Source of the DNA: Microtetraspora glauca
Lineage (GTDB): Bacteria; Actinomycetota; Actinomycetes; Streptomycetales; Streptomycetaceae
NCBI GenBank assembly: GCA_000721275.1
Contig: JOFO01000050.1
Location: 1-39,636 of the forward strand
Direction of reading: 5' to 3'
DNA length: 39,636 bases
A program made the translations under genes and the position numbers. Every line of letters begins with the position of its first letter. Position 1 is the first letter of the stretch. Under the pieces are notes generated by a model that was not told where the DNA came from, ran no database searches, and saw only the letters and a list, made by a program, of their open reading frames with translations. Shown here piece by piece: positions 1 through 8,079 of this stretch.

Positions 1-157
1 CCCCATGAACCCGCGTCAGTTCCCCCTCCCCCTCCGCCCCCAGCCCCCCGGACGGGCGCTTCCCGCCGGTCTCCGGAAGGCTCGCGTCCACCCCTTCGGG
101 GACTCGGACGGCGCGTTGGGCACCCTCCCCGCGCGACCCCAAATAGCGTCCAGTAGG

Positions 158-182
158 GTTTGGTCCGCATAAACATCCAAAC
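158..182. promoter_or_regulatory. Inverted repeat in the ctaC upstream region
   Basis: The 271 bases before ctaC hold no convincing gene. The repeat GTTTGG-N13-CCAAAC lies in a locally AT-richer stretch (about 141-182), the likely promoter zone, with TAGGGT at 153-158 as one possible -10 element. A further CCAAAC occurs at 237-242. It could be an operator for a respiratory regulator, but no known consensus was matched with confidence. Confidence 0.35.
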
Positions 183-271
183 CCCTGCCCGCGGCCGGGG
201 CGGCGACCGACCAGCGAGACGGACGGCCGTGGCCGACCAAACGCGGGCCGAGACTCTCGGGAAGGCGCTAC

Positions 272-1237
272 GTGAGTCCCAACGGCTCCGACCGCTCGTC
301 GCGGCGCCCGATGCGGCGGAAGCTGCCGCAGGTGCTGACTGCGGGCCTGATCCTGGCGACAGCCACCGGCTGCTCGTACAACTGGGAAGACTTCCCCCGC
401 CTTGGCATGCCCACCCCCGTCACGGAAGAGGCGCCTCGGATCCTCTCCCTCTGGCAGGGCTCCTGGGCCGCCGCGCTCCTCACCGGCATCCTGGTGTGGG
501 GCCTCATCCTGTGGGCGACCATCTTCCACCGGCGCAGCAGGACCAAGGTCGAGGTACCTCCGCAGACCCGCTACAACATGCCCATCGAGGCGCTGTACAC
601 GGTCACCCCCCTCATCATCGTCTCGGTGCTCTTCTACTTCACCGCGCGTGACGAGTCGAAGCTCCTCGCCCTCTCGGACAAGCCCGCCCACACCATCAAC
701 GTGGTCGGCTACCAGTGGAGCTGGGCCTTCAACTACGTCGAGGACGTCCCCGGCGTCGAGGGCGACGCGAAGAAGGACAAGAACCTCGCGTCGATCCCGG
801 ACAAGTTCATCAAGCAGTTCCCGGACAACGCGGGCGGCGTCTACGACGCCGGCATCCCCGGCGACCGGAACCCGCAGACCGGCAACCCGGGCCCGACGCT
901 GTGGCTGCCGAAGGGCGAGAAGGTCCGGTTCGTCCTGACCTCGCGTGACGTCATCCACTCCTTCTGGGTGGTGCCGTTCCTCTTCAAGCAGGACGTCATC
1001 CCGGGTCACACCAACGTCTTCGAGGTCACCCCGACCCAGGAGGGCACCTTCCTCGGCAAGTGCGCCGAGCTGTGCGGTGTCGACCACTCCCGGATGCTCT
1101 TCAACGTCAAGGTGGTCTCCCCGGAGCGCTACCAGGCGCACCTGAAGGAGCTGGCTGAGAAGGGCCAGACCGGCTACATCCCGTCCGGCATCGAGCAGAC
1201 GGACCCGGCCAGGAACGCGGAGAAGAACCAACTGTGA
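272..1237 (+). CDS. ctaC: Cytochrome c oxidase subunit II (aa3 type)
   Basis: This is the CuA-bearing subunit of cytochrome aa3 oxidase, which takes electrons from the bc1 complex's cytochrome c and passes them to subunit I. The 321-residue product has a lipoprotein signal ending in ATATGC, so Cys34 is probably lipidated. Two membrane helices follow (roughly residues 60-85 and 105-127), then a periplasmic cupredoxin domain. The CuA ligands are all present: His229 (VIHSFW), Cys264 and Cys268 (CAELC), His272 and Met275, with Glu266 between the cysteines. The GTG start has a GGGAAGG-like ribosome site about 6 nt upstream. The stop overlaps the ctaD start by 4 bp, so the two are translationally coupled. 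Identification is secure. Confidence 0.97.
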   Translation: MSPNGSDRSSRRPMRRKLPQVLTAGLILATATGCSYNWEDFPRLGMPTPVTEEAPRILSLWQGSWAAALLTGILVWGLILWATIFHRRSRTKVEVPPQTRYNMPIEALYTVTPLIIVSVLFYFTARDESKLLALSDKPAHTINVVGYQWSWAFNYVEDVPGVEGDAKKDKNLASIPDKFIKQFPDNAGGVYDAGIPGDRNPQTGNPGPTLWLPKGEKVRFVLTSRDVIHSFWVVPFLFKQDVIPGHTNVFEVTPTQEGTFLGKCAELCGVDHSRMLFNVKVVSPERYQAHLKELAEKGQTGYIPSGIEQTDPARNAEKNQL

Positions 1238-2967
1238 GCATCCCCAACGAAACCAAGGGTGCCGCGGCTGAGGACTCGTACGAGAACGAGCTGCCCGTCC
1301 GCCGCAAGCAGCCCGGCAATGTGGTGGTGAAGTGGCTGACCACCACCGACCACAAGACCATCGGTACGATGTACCTGGTCACCTCGTTCGTGTTCTTCAT
1401 CATCGGCGGCCTGATGGCGCTCTTCATGCGCGCCGAGCTGGCCCGTCCGGGCACGCAGATCATGTCGAACGAGCAGTTCAACCAGGCGTTCACGATGCAC
1501 GGCACGATCATGCTGCTGATGTTCGCGACGCCGCTGTTCGCCGGTTTCGCCAACTGGATCATGCCGCTGCAGATCGGCGCGCCCGACGTGGCGTTCCCGC
1601 GGCTGAACATGTTCGCGTACTGGCTGTACCTCTTCGGCTCGATCATCGCGGTGGCCGGCTTCCTCACCCCGCAGGGTGCGGCCGACTTCGGCTGGTTCGC
1701 CTACTCCCCGCTGTCGGACGCCGTCCGCTCGCCGGGTGTCGGCGCCGACATGTGGATCATGGGTCTGGCCTTCTCCGGCTTCGGCACGATCCTCGGCTCG
1801 GTCAACTTCATCACCACGATCATCTGCATGCGCGCCCCGGGCATGACGATGTTCCGCATGCCGATCTTCACCTGGAACGTGCTGCTGACCGGTGTCCTGG
1901 TCCTGCTCGCCTTCCCGGTCCTGGCGGCGGCGCTCTTCGCCCTCGAGGCGGACCGCAAGTTCGGTGCCCACGTCTTCGACGCGGCCAACGGCGGCGCACT
2001 GCTCTGGCAGCACCTCTTCTGGTTCTTCGGACACCCAGAGGTGTACATCATCGCCCTGCCGTTCTTCGGCATCATCTCCGAGGTCATCCCGGTCTTCAGC
2101 CGCAAGCCGATGTTCGGCTACATCGGTCTGGTGGCCGCGACCATCGCGATCGCCGGTCTGTCCGTGACCGTGTGGGCGCACCACATGTACGTCACCGGTG
2201 GCGTGCTCCTCCCGTTCTTCTCCTTCATGACGTTCCTCATCGCCGTACCGACCGGCGTGAAGTTCTTCAACTGGATCGGAACGATGTGGAAGGGCTCGCT
2301 GTCCTTCGAGACCCCGATGCTCTGGGCCGTCGGCTTCCTGATCACCTTCACCTTCGGTGGTCTGACCGGCGTCATCCTGGCCTCGCCCCCGATGGACTTC
2401 CACGTCTCCGACTCGTACTTCGTCGTGGCGCACTTCCACTACGTCATCTTCGGCACCGTCGTCTTCGCGATGTTCTCCGGCTTCCACTTCTGGTGGCCGA
2501 AGTTCACCGGCAAGATGCTTGACGAGCGCCTCGGCAAGATCACGTTCTGGACGCTGTTCGTGGGCTTCCACGGCACCTTCCTGGTGCAGCACTGGCTCGG
2601 TGCCGAGGGCATGCCGCGCCGTTACGCGGACTACCTGGACGCCGACGGCTTCACCGCCCTGAACACGATCTCGACGATCTCGTCCTTCCTCCTCGGCCTG
2701 TCGATGCTGCCGTTCTTCTACAACGTGTGGAAGACCGCCAAGTACGGCAAGAAGATCGAGGTCGACGACCCCTGGGGCTACGGCCGTTCGCTCGAGTGGG
2801 CGACGTCCTGCCCGCCGCCGCGGCACAACTTCCTCACGCTGCCGCGCATCCGCTCGGAATCGCCCGCGTTCGACCTGCACCACCCTGAGATCGCGGCTGT
2901 CGACCAGCTCGAGAACAAGCCGCACGAGGCCGCGGCCCTCACGGGCAGCAAGGAGGCCGGCAAGTGA
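1234..2967 (+). CDS. ctaD: Cytochrome c oxidase subunit I
   Basis: This is the catalytic subunit of aa3 oxidase, which reduces oxygen to water at the heme a3-CuB centre and pumps protons. The product is 577 residues with about 12 membrane helices, normal for the family. Metal ligands are visible: His89 (low-spin heme a), His267 in WFFGHPEVY with the cross-linked Tyr271 and proton-channel Glu269, His316-His317 (CuB), and HFH with His400 (heme a3) and His402 (heme a). The GTG start overlaps the ctaC stop, and the stop overlaps the ctaF start by 4 bp. The hydrophilic C-terminal tail of about 70 residues is usual for actinobacterial forms. Confidence 0.98.
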   Translation: MSIPNETKGAAAEDSYENELPVRRKQPGNVVVKWLTTTDHKTIGTMYLVTSFVFFIIGGLMALFMRAELARPGTQIMSNEQFNQAFTMHGTIMLLMFATPLFAGFANWIMPLQIGAPDVAFPRLNMFAYWLYLFGSIIAVAGFLTPQGAADFGWFAYSPLSDAVRSPGVGADMWIMGLAFSGFGTILGSVNFITTIICMRAPGMTMFRMPIFTWNVLLTGVLVLLAFPVLAAALFALEADRKFGAHVFDAANGGALLWQHLFWFFGHPEVYIIALPFFGIISEVIPVFSRKPMFGYIGLVAATIAIAGLSVTVWAHHMYVTGGVLLPFFSFMTFLIAVPTGVKFFNWIGTMWKGSLSFETPMLWAVGFLITFTFGGLTGVILASPPMDFHVSDSYFVVAHFHYVIFGTVVFAMFSGFHFWWPKFTGKMLDERLGKITFWTLFVGFHGTFLVQHWLGAEGMPRRYADYLDADGFTALNTISTISSFLLGLSMLPFFYNVWKTAKYGKKIEVDDPWGYGRSLEWATSCPPPRHNFLTLPRIRSESPAFDLHHPEIAAVDQLENKPHEAAALTGSKEAGK

Positions 2968-3362
2968 AGATCCAGGGCAAGATGTTCATCTGGCTGAGCG
3001 TCTTCATCCTTGCCATGGCGGTCGTGTACGGCGTCTGGTCCAAGGAGCCGGTCGGCACGACGGCGCTCTTCCTGGCCTTCGGCCTGGCCATCATGATCGG
3101 CTACTACCTGGCCTTCACGGCCAAGCGGGTCGACGCGATGGCGCAGGACGACAAGGAGGCCGACGTCGCGGACGAGGCCGGCGAGGTGGGCTTCTTCGCC
3201 CCCCACAGCTGGCAGCCGCTGTCGCTGGCGCTCGGTGGCGCGCTCGCCTTCCTGTCGATCGCGATGGGCTGGTGGATCATGTACTTCTCCGCCCCGCTGA
3301 TCCTGGTCGGCATCTGGGGCTGGGTCTTCGAGTTCTACCGCGGTGAGAACCAGAACCAGTAA
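2964..3362 (+). CDS. ctaF: Cytochrome c oxidase subunit IV (actinobacterial CtaF)
   Basis: This small membrane subunit of the actinobacterial aa3 oxidase is 132 residues long. It has two N-terminal helices (about 5-25 and 32-52), a charged cytoplasmic segment rich in Asp and Glu, and two C-terminal helices (about 87-105 and 107-122). The GTG start overlaps the ctaD stop in GTGA, making ctaC-ctaD-ctaF one coupled operon that ends at the strong terminator just downstream. Its role is structural and known from the family rather than from catalytic residues. Confidence 0.93.
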   Translation: MKIQGKMFIWLSVFILAMAVVYGVWSKEPVGTTALFLAFGLAIMIGYYLAFTAKRVDAMAQDDKEADVADEAGEVGFFAPHSWQPLSLALGGALAFLSIAMGWWIMYFSAPLILVGIWGWVFEFYRGENQNQ

Positions 3363-3378
3363 CACCCCGCAACACCCC

Positions 3379-3424
3379 GAGGGGCCCGGTCACTTCGTAC
3401 GCGAAGCGGCCGGGCCCCTCTTTT
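3379..3424 (+). terminator. Intrinsic terminator of ctaCDF
   Basis: A perfect 11-bp GC stem (GAGGGGCCCGG with CCGGGCCCCTC) encloses a nested CTTCG/CGAAG stem and is followed directly by TTTT. It starts 17 nt after the ctaF stop and is a textbook rho-independent terminator. Confidence 0.92.
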
Positions 3425-3471
3425 GCCGCGCTCGGCGCGCCCGCGCGGGCAACTGTCCTTAGCGTGAGGTC

Positions 3472-4728
3472 ATGAACGACACGCCGCGCATTCGGACTGT
3501 TCTGAGCTGCACGCTCCTGGCCCTCGTCGTCACCGCGGGCGCGTCGGCGTGCGCGGGCGGCACGGACGGGCATCCGCTGTCGGCGAGTCCGTACGACGCG
3601 GCCGACCAGATCGCCTTCGCGGCGGCCGACGGCACCCGGCTGGACCCGGCGAAGCCGCTGGAGATCACCGCCAAGGGCGAGGACGGGCGGATCACCGACG
3701 TCACCGCCACCGACGCGGCGGGCCGGCACCTGGCGGGCGAACTCACCGCCGACGGGCGCAGCTGGCGCTCCACGGCCTCCCTGGCCGCCGGGACCCGCTA
3801 CACCGTCCGAGTGGCCACGGAGGACGCGGACGGCGCCCCTGGCGCCCGTACGTACACGTTCGAGACGGCACCGGCCAAAAGGGCCCTGACCGTCACCTTC
3901 GGGCCGGAGGCGGGCACGTACGGCGTCGGGCAGCCGATCACCGCCGACCTGAGCCTCCCCGTCAAGGACCGGGCCGCGCGCGCCGTCGTCGAACGGGCCC
4001 TCAAGGTCCGCTCCACGCCCGCCGTCGAAGGCTCCTGGTACTGGGTGGACGACAAGAAGCTGCACTTCCGGCCGAAGGAGTACTGGCCGGCCGGCGCGCT
4101 CGTCTCCGTCACCGGCAACCTGGACGGCCTCCGCGTCGGCGACAAGCTCTACGGCGGCCCGTCGAAGCCGCTCCGGCTGAAGATCGGCGACCGGATCGAG
4201 GCCGTCGCCGACGCCGGCAGCCACACCATGACGGTCCGGCGCAACGGAGAAGTGATCAACACCATTCCGGTGACCACCGGGAAACCGGGCTTCTCCACCC
4301 GTAACGGGATCAAAGTGGTGCTCGGCAAGGAGTACTACGTCCGGATGCGCGGCACCAGCATCGGCATCGCCGAAGGCAGCTCCGAGTCGTACGACCTGCC
4401 CGTCTACTACGCCACCCGGGTCACCTGGAGCGGCGAGTACGTCCACGCCGCCCCCTGGTCCGTCGGCTCCCACGGCGTCGCCAACGTCAGCCACGGCTGC
4501 GTCGGCATGTCCACCGGCAACGCCGCCTGGTTCTACGAGACCGTCCGCCCCGGCGACATCGTCAAGACCGTCAACAGCTACGGCGAGACGATGGACCCCT
4601 TCGGCAACGGCTTCGGCGACTGGAACCTGTCCTGGGACAAGTGGCGCCGCGGCAGCGCCCTGGTGGCCGAGAAGGGCGACCCCACGGCCACCGAGGACGC
4701 CAAGGCCCGCCTCCGGCCGTCCCTTTAG
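3472..4728 (+). CDS. L,D-transpeptidase lipoprotein
   Basis: This is a secreted enzyme that makes 3-3 crosslinks in peptidoglycan. The 418-residue product begins with a lipoprotein signal (VVTAGASAC, lipid Cys27), continues with two Ig-like domains, and ends in a YkuD catalytic domain. The YkuD signature SHGVANVSHGCVGM carries the catalytic Cys343 and His341. A TAGCGT hexamer ends 6 nt before the ATG, so the message may be leaderless. The gene sits between the two halves of the cytochrome oxidase genes but shares no obvious function with them; that position is conserved in Streptomyces as far as I know. Confidence 0.94.
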   Translation: MNDTPRIRTVLSCTLLALVVTAGASACAGGTDGHPLSASPYDAADQIAFAAADGTRLDPAKPLEITAKGEDGRITDVTATDAAGRHLAGELTADGRSWRSTASLAAGTRYTVRVATEDADGAPGARTYTFETAPAKRALTVTFGPEAGTYGVGQPITADLSLPVKDRAARAVVERALKVRSTPAVEGSWYWVDDKKLHFRPKEYWPAGALVSVTGNLDGLRVGDKLYGGPSKPLRLKIGDRIEAVADAGSHTMTVRRNGEVINTIPVTTGKPGFSTRNGIKVVLGKEYYVRMRGTSIGIAEGSSESYDLPVYYATRVTWSGEYVHAAPWSVGSHGVANVSHGCVGMSTGNAAWFYETVRPGDIVKTVNSYGETMDPFGNGFGDWNLSWDKWRRGSALVAEKGDPTATEDAKARLRPSL

Positions 4729-4745
4729 GGGCTCGGTTCGCCTCC

Positions 4746-4842
4746 GGGGCGCTCGGTGACGGTGTCGGGACGGCGACCGTGCTCGGCCCGCTCGTTCCTC
4801 ACGGGCCTGCGCGCGCTCGCCGTCCCGACACCGTCGCGCCCC
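4746..4842. repeat. Long inverted repeat between convergent genes
   Basis: Two perfect 19-bp arms (4758-4776 and 4817-4835) flank a 40-nt loop that itself holds GGCCCG/CGGGCC (4785-4790, 4802-4807). A further 7-bp GGGGCGC/GCGCCCC stem (4746-4752, 4836-4842) lies outside, separated on the left by a 5-nt bulge. It fills most of the 193-nt gap between the convergent transpeptidase and receiver-like genes. It may act as a bidirectional terminator or be a copy of a dispersed Streptomyces intergenic repeat. Confidence 0.85.
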
Positions 4843-4921
4843 TTCGGCTCACTCGCCGAGGCGCGGCATGCTCGGGCACAGGGGTCCCGTCGCCGCGCCG
4901 CGCGCAGGGGTCACGCTGGGG

Positions 4922-5323
4922 TCACGCGTCGATCGAGAGGCGGGTGCGCAGCAGGGTCGCCAGGGACGCGGCGAACTCGACCGGTTCCACCGGAAGGGTG
5001 ACCGCGGCGTCCGCGCGGCTCCAGGTGGCCAGCCAGGCGTCCTGCGGGCGGCCGATCAGCAGCAGCACCGGCGGGCAGCGGAAGACCTCGTCCTTGATCT
5101 GCCGGCAGACGCCCATGCCGCCCGCCGGGACGGCCTCGCCGTCGAGGACGCAGACGTCGATCCCGCCCTCGTCCAGCCGCTTCAGCACGGCCGGGAGCGT
5201 GGCGCACTCCACGAACTCCACCGGGGGCACGTCCGCCGCGGGCCGCCGCCCGGCGGCGAGCCGGACCTGCTCCCGGGTGTTCGCGTCGTCGCTGTAGACC
5301 AGGACCGTGGCACTCGACTGCAT
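4922..5323 (-). CDS. Receiver-like protein without output domain
   Basis: The 133-residue product folds like a response-regulator receiver by pattern: a first strand TVLVYSDD supplies acidic Asp12 and Asp13, and VCVLDGEA supplies a candidate phosphoacceptor Asp61. The conserved Lys of the fifth strand is missing (the segment reads AAVTLPVEP), so it is probably a pseudo-receiver or works without normal phosphorylation switching. No DNA-binding or catalytic domain follows. The chosen ATG has GGAGGA about 5 nt upstream; an in-frame extension to 5389 lacks such a site. It lies divergently before ctaE. The function is unknown. Confidence 0.8.
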   Translation of the reverse strand: MQSSATVLVYSDDANTREQVRLAAGRRPAADVPPVEFVECATLPAVLKRLDEGGIDVCVLDGEAVPAGGMGVCRQIKDEVFRCPPVLLLIGRPQDAWLATWSRADAAVTLPVEPVEFAASLATLLRTRLSIDA

Positions 5324-5393
5324 CGTTCCTCCGTCCGGAAGGCGGGCCGGTCGTCCTCGACCGGTGCGCGGGATGCTACTCCGCTCCACACCC

Positions 5394-5426
5394 CGTCAAC
5401 ACCCGTTCAACACCTGTTCGAAGGGT
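5394..5426. promoter_or_regulatory. Three contiguous 11-nt direct repeats
   Basis: The units are CGTCAACACCC, GTTCAACACCT and GTTCGAAGGGT; the first two share most positions. They lie about 70-100 nt upstream of the divergent receiver-like gene and about 100-130 nt upstream of ctaE. Contiguous 11-nt units are the binding format of OmpR/PhoP-family regulators, and GTTCA resembles the PhoP-box half unit. Binding by PhoP is an inference only. Confidence 0.45.
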
Positions 5427-5525
5427 GCCGGGAGGCCCCGCGGATGGGCCGTTCGGGCTGGACACACCCCTCTGACACTCCGAACGGCACCCCCCGGAGT
5501 GAGGGCGGGATAAGCGACCGACATA

Positions 5526-6146
5526 ATGTCGGTCGTGGCGACAGTAACGACAGTAGATACCGGGCACGCGCACCCGTCGGTCAATCGACCGAACCTCACC
5601 AGCGTCGGAACCATCATCTGGCTGAGTTCCGAGCTGATGTTCTTCGCGGCCCTCTTCGCGATGTACTTCACCCTGCGATCGGTGACCGGTCCCGAGTTCT
5701 GGGCGGAAAAGGCCGACGCCTTGAACTTCCCGTTCTCGGCGACCAACACCACGATCCTGGTGCTCTCCTCCCTCACCTGCCAGCTCGGCGTCTTCGCCGC
5801 CGAGCGGGGTGACGTGAAGAAGCTCCGGACGTGGTTCATCATCACGTTCGTGATGGGTGCCATCTTCATCGGCGGCCAGGTCCTCGAGTACACCGAGCTG
5901 GTCAAGCACGAGGGCCTGTCGCTCTCGTCGGACCCGTACGGCACGGTGTTCTACCTGACCACCGGCTTCCACGGCCTGCACGTGACGGGCGGTCTCATCG
6001 CCTTCCTGCTGGTCCTGGGCCGGACGTACGCCGCCAAGAGGTTCACTCACGAGCAGGCAACCGCCGCCATCGTCGTGTCCTACTACTGGCACTTCGTCGA
6101 TGTCGTCTGGATCGGCCTCTTCGCCACGATCTACATGATCAAGTAG
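5526..6146 (+). CDS. ctaE: Cytochrome c oxidase subunit III
   Basis: This membrane subunit stabilises the aa3 oxidase. The 206-residue product has five membrane helices, starting with [16 protein letters not shown] near residues 30-50, and includes the family hallmarks [15 protein letters not shown] and a C-terminal [15 protein letters not shown]. It starts a second respiratory operon with qcrCAB. The ATG start has no clear ribosome site. CATAAT overlaps it and lies 7 nt before an in-frame GTG at 5535, so a leaderless start there (VATVTTVD...) is a realistic alternative. The gap to qcrC is 74 nt. Confidence 0.96.
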   Translation: MSVVATVTTVDTGHAHPSVNRPNLTSVGTIIWLSSELMFFAALFAMYFTLRSVTGPEFWAEKADALNFPFSATNTTILVLSSLTCQLGVFAAERGDVKKLRTWFIITFVMGAIFIGGQVLEYTELVKHEGLSLSSDPYGTVFYLTTGFHGLHVTGGLIAFLLVLGRTYAAKRFTHEQATAAIVVSYYWHFVDVVWIGLFATIYMIK

Positions 6147-6220
6147 TCGGTCACCGCCCGTCACGGCGGACCGACATCCAGCAAGCATCGACGCAGAAGA
6201 TCCTGACACCGGGGTAATCC

Positions 6221-7030
6221 GTGAAAAAGCTCTCCGCACGACGACGCCATCCGCTGGCGGCGGTCGTCGTCCTACTTCTCGCGCTGGCGGCCACGGGGGG
6301 GCTGTACGCCGCGTTCGCGCCCGCGGGCACGGCGAAGGCCGATGAAACCGCCCAGTCCCTCGCCATCGAGGAGGGCAAGAAGCTCTACTCCGTCGGCTGC
6401 GCCAGCTGCCACGGAACCGGCGGTCAGGGCACCACTGACGGCCCGTCCCTGGTCGGCGTCGGCTCCGCGGCCGTCGACTTCCAGGTCGGCACCGGCCGTA
6501 TGCCGGCGCAGCAGCCGGGTGCCCAGGTCCCGAGGAAGAAGGTCATCTACACGCAGGCTGAGATCGATCAGCTCGCGGCGTACGTCGCCTCCCTCGGTGC
6601 CGGCCCGATCACGCCGAAGGAAGGCCAGTACGACCCCGCGGGTGCCGACGCCGCCAAGGGTGGCGAGCTGTTCCGCACCAACTGCGCGCAGTGCCACAAC
6701 TTCACCGGCGAGGGCGGCGCGCTGACGCACGGCAAGTACGCCCCGACCCTTGAGGGCGTCAGCCCGAAGCACCTCTACGAGGCCATGCAGACCGGCCCGC
6801 AGAACATGCCCTCCTTCCCGGACACGACCATGCCGGAGCAGGAGAAGAAGGACATCATCGCGTACGTCCAGGCCGTCAACGGCGAGAAGACCGCCAGCCC
6901 GGGCGGCCTCTCGCTCGGTGGCCTCGGCCCCGTCTCCGAGGGCCTGTTCGCCTGGATCTTCGGTCTGGGTGCGCTGATCGCAGTTGCCATCTGGGTCGCG
7001 GCCCACACCGCTAAGGCCAAGAAGTCATGA
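6221..7030 (+). CDS. qcrC: Menaquinol-cytochrome c reductase diheme cytochrome c subunit
   Basis: This diheme cytochrome c of the actinobacterial bc1 complex hands electrons directly to CtaC, replacing a soluble cytochrome c. The 269-residue product has an N-terminal signal anchor (about 11-33), two heme sites Cys60-Ala-Ser-Cys63-His64 and Cys155-Ala-Gln-Cys158-His159, and a C-terminal membrane helix (about 242-262). Met93 (GRMP) and Met196 (QNMPSF) are likely axial ligands. The start is GTG at 6221. The stop overlaps the qcrA start by 4 bp. Confidence 0.97.
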   Translation: MKKLSARRRHPLAAVVVLLLALAATGGLYAAFAPAGTAKADETAQSLAIEEGKKLYSVGCASCHGTGGQGTTDGPSLVGVGSAAVDFQVGTGRMPAQQPGAQVPRKKVIYTQAEIDQLAAYVASLGAGPITPKEGQYDPAGADAAKGGELFRTNCAQCHNFTGEGGALTHGKYAPTLEGVSPKHLYEAMQTGPQNMPSFPDTTMPEQEKKDIIAYVQAVNGEKTASPGGLSLGGLGPVSEGLFAWIFGLGALIAVAIWVAAHTAKAKKS

Positions 7031-8079
7031 GTACCCAAGAGATTCCAGAAGAGAACCTGCCGGCAGGGCAGGACACCGCGCACGGCGCGGTGAAGGTCGC
7101 GGACAACCCGTTCGCCGACCCGGGCCTTCCGCCCCACAAGCCGCGCGTCCAGGACATCGACGAGAAGGCCGCCCGGCGCTCCGAGCGCGCCGTCGCGTTC
7201 ATGTTCGTGCTGTCGATGCTGGCCACCGTCGGCTTCATCGCCTCGTACGTGATCTTCCCGGTCGACAAGATCGTGTACATCTGGCCGTTCGGCCACGTGT
7301 CCGCGCTCAACTTCGCGCTGGGCTGGACCCTCGGCCTCGCCCTCTTCTTCATCGGCGCGGGCGCGGTCCACTGGGCCCGCACCCTGATGTCCGACGTCGA
7401 GGTCGCGGACGAGCGCCACCCGATGGAGGCGTCGCCCGAGGTCAAGGCGAAGGTCATGGCGGACTTCGCGGCCGGTGCCGCCGAGTCCGGCTTCGGCCGC
7501 CGCAAGCTCATCCGCAACACCCTGTTCGGCGCGCTGGCCCTGGTGCCGCTCTCCGGCGTGGTGCTGCTGCGTGACATGGGTCCGCTGCCCGAGAAGAAGC
7601 TCCGCAGCACGCTGTGGGCCAAGGGCAAGCTGCTCATCAACATGAACACGCACGAGCCGCTGCGTCCCGAGGACGTCGCCGTCGGTTCGCTGACCTTCGC
7701 GATGCCCGAGGGCCTCTCGGAGCACGACCACAACTTCCAGACCGAGATCGCCAAGGCCGCCCTGATGATCGTCCGGATCCAGCCGGAGGACATCAAGGAC
7801 AAGCGCGAGCTCGAGTGGTCGCACGAGGGCATCGTCGCCTTCTCGAAGATCTGCACCCACGTCGGCTGCCCGATCTCGCTGTACGAGCAGCAGACGCACC
7901 ACGTGCTCTGCCCGTGCCACCAGTCCACCTTCGACCTGTCCGACGGCGCCCGAGTCATCTTCGGCCCGGCCGGTCACGCCCTCCCGCAGCTGCGGATCGG
8001 CGTGAACGACAAGGGCTTCCTCGAAGCGCACGGCGACTTCGACGAGCCCGTCGGTCCCGCATTCTGGGAGCGCGGATGA
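7027..8079 (+). CDS. qcrA: Rieske iron-sulfur subunit of bc1 complex
   Basis: This subunit carries the [2Fe-2S] centre that receives the first electron from menaquinol. The 350-residue product has the long actinobacterial N-terminus with three predicted helices (about 55-80, 90-115 and 165-185), then the Rieske domain. The ligands are Cys276 and His278 in CTHVGC and Cys295 and His298 in CPCH, with Cys281 and Cys297 placed to form the stabilising disulfide. The ATG overlaps the qcrC stop, and the stop overlaps qcrB, so translation is coupled through the set. Confidence 0.97.
   Translation: MSTQEIPEENLPAGQDTAHGAVKVADNPFADPGLPPHKPRVQDIDEKAARRSERAVAFMFVLSMLATVGFIASYVIFPVDKIVYIWPFGHVSALNFALGWTLGLALFFIGAGAVHWARTLMSDVEVADERHPMEASPEVKAKVMADFAAGAAESGFGRRKLIRNTLFGALALVPLSGVVLLRDMGPLPEKKLRSTLWAKGKLLINMNTHEPLRPEDVAVGSLTFAMPEGLSEHDHNFQTEIAKAALMIVRIQPEDIKDKRELEWSHEGIVAFSKICTHVGCPISLYEQQTHHVLCPCHQSTFDLSDGARVIFGPAGHALPQLRIGVNDKGFLEAHGDFDEPVGPAFWERG

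Noticed and set aside
1..6. Start of a divergent minus-strand gene (CAT at 4-6)
   Set aside because: Only two codons lie inside the window and no clear ribosome site supports it.
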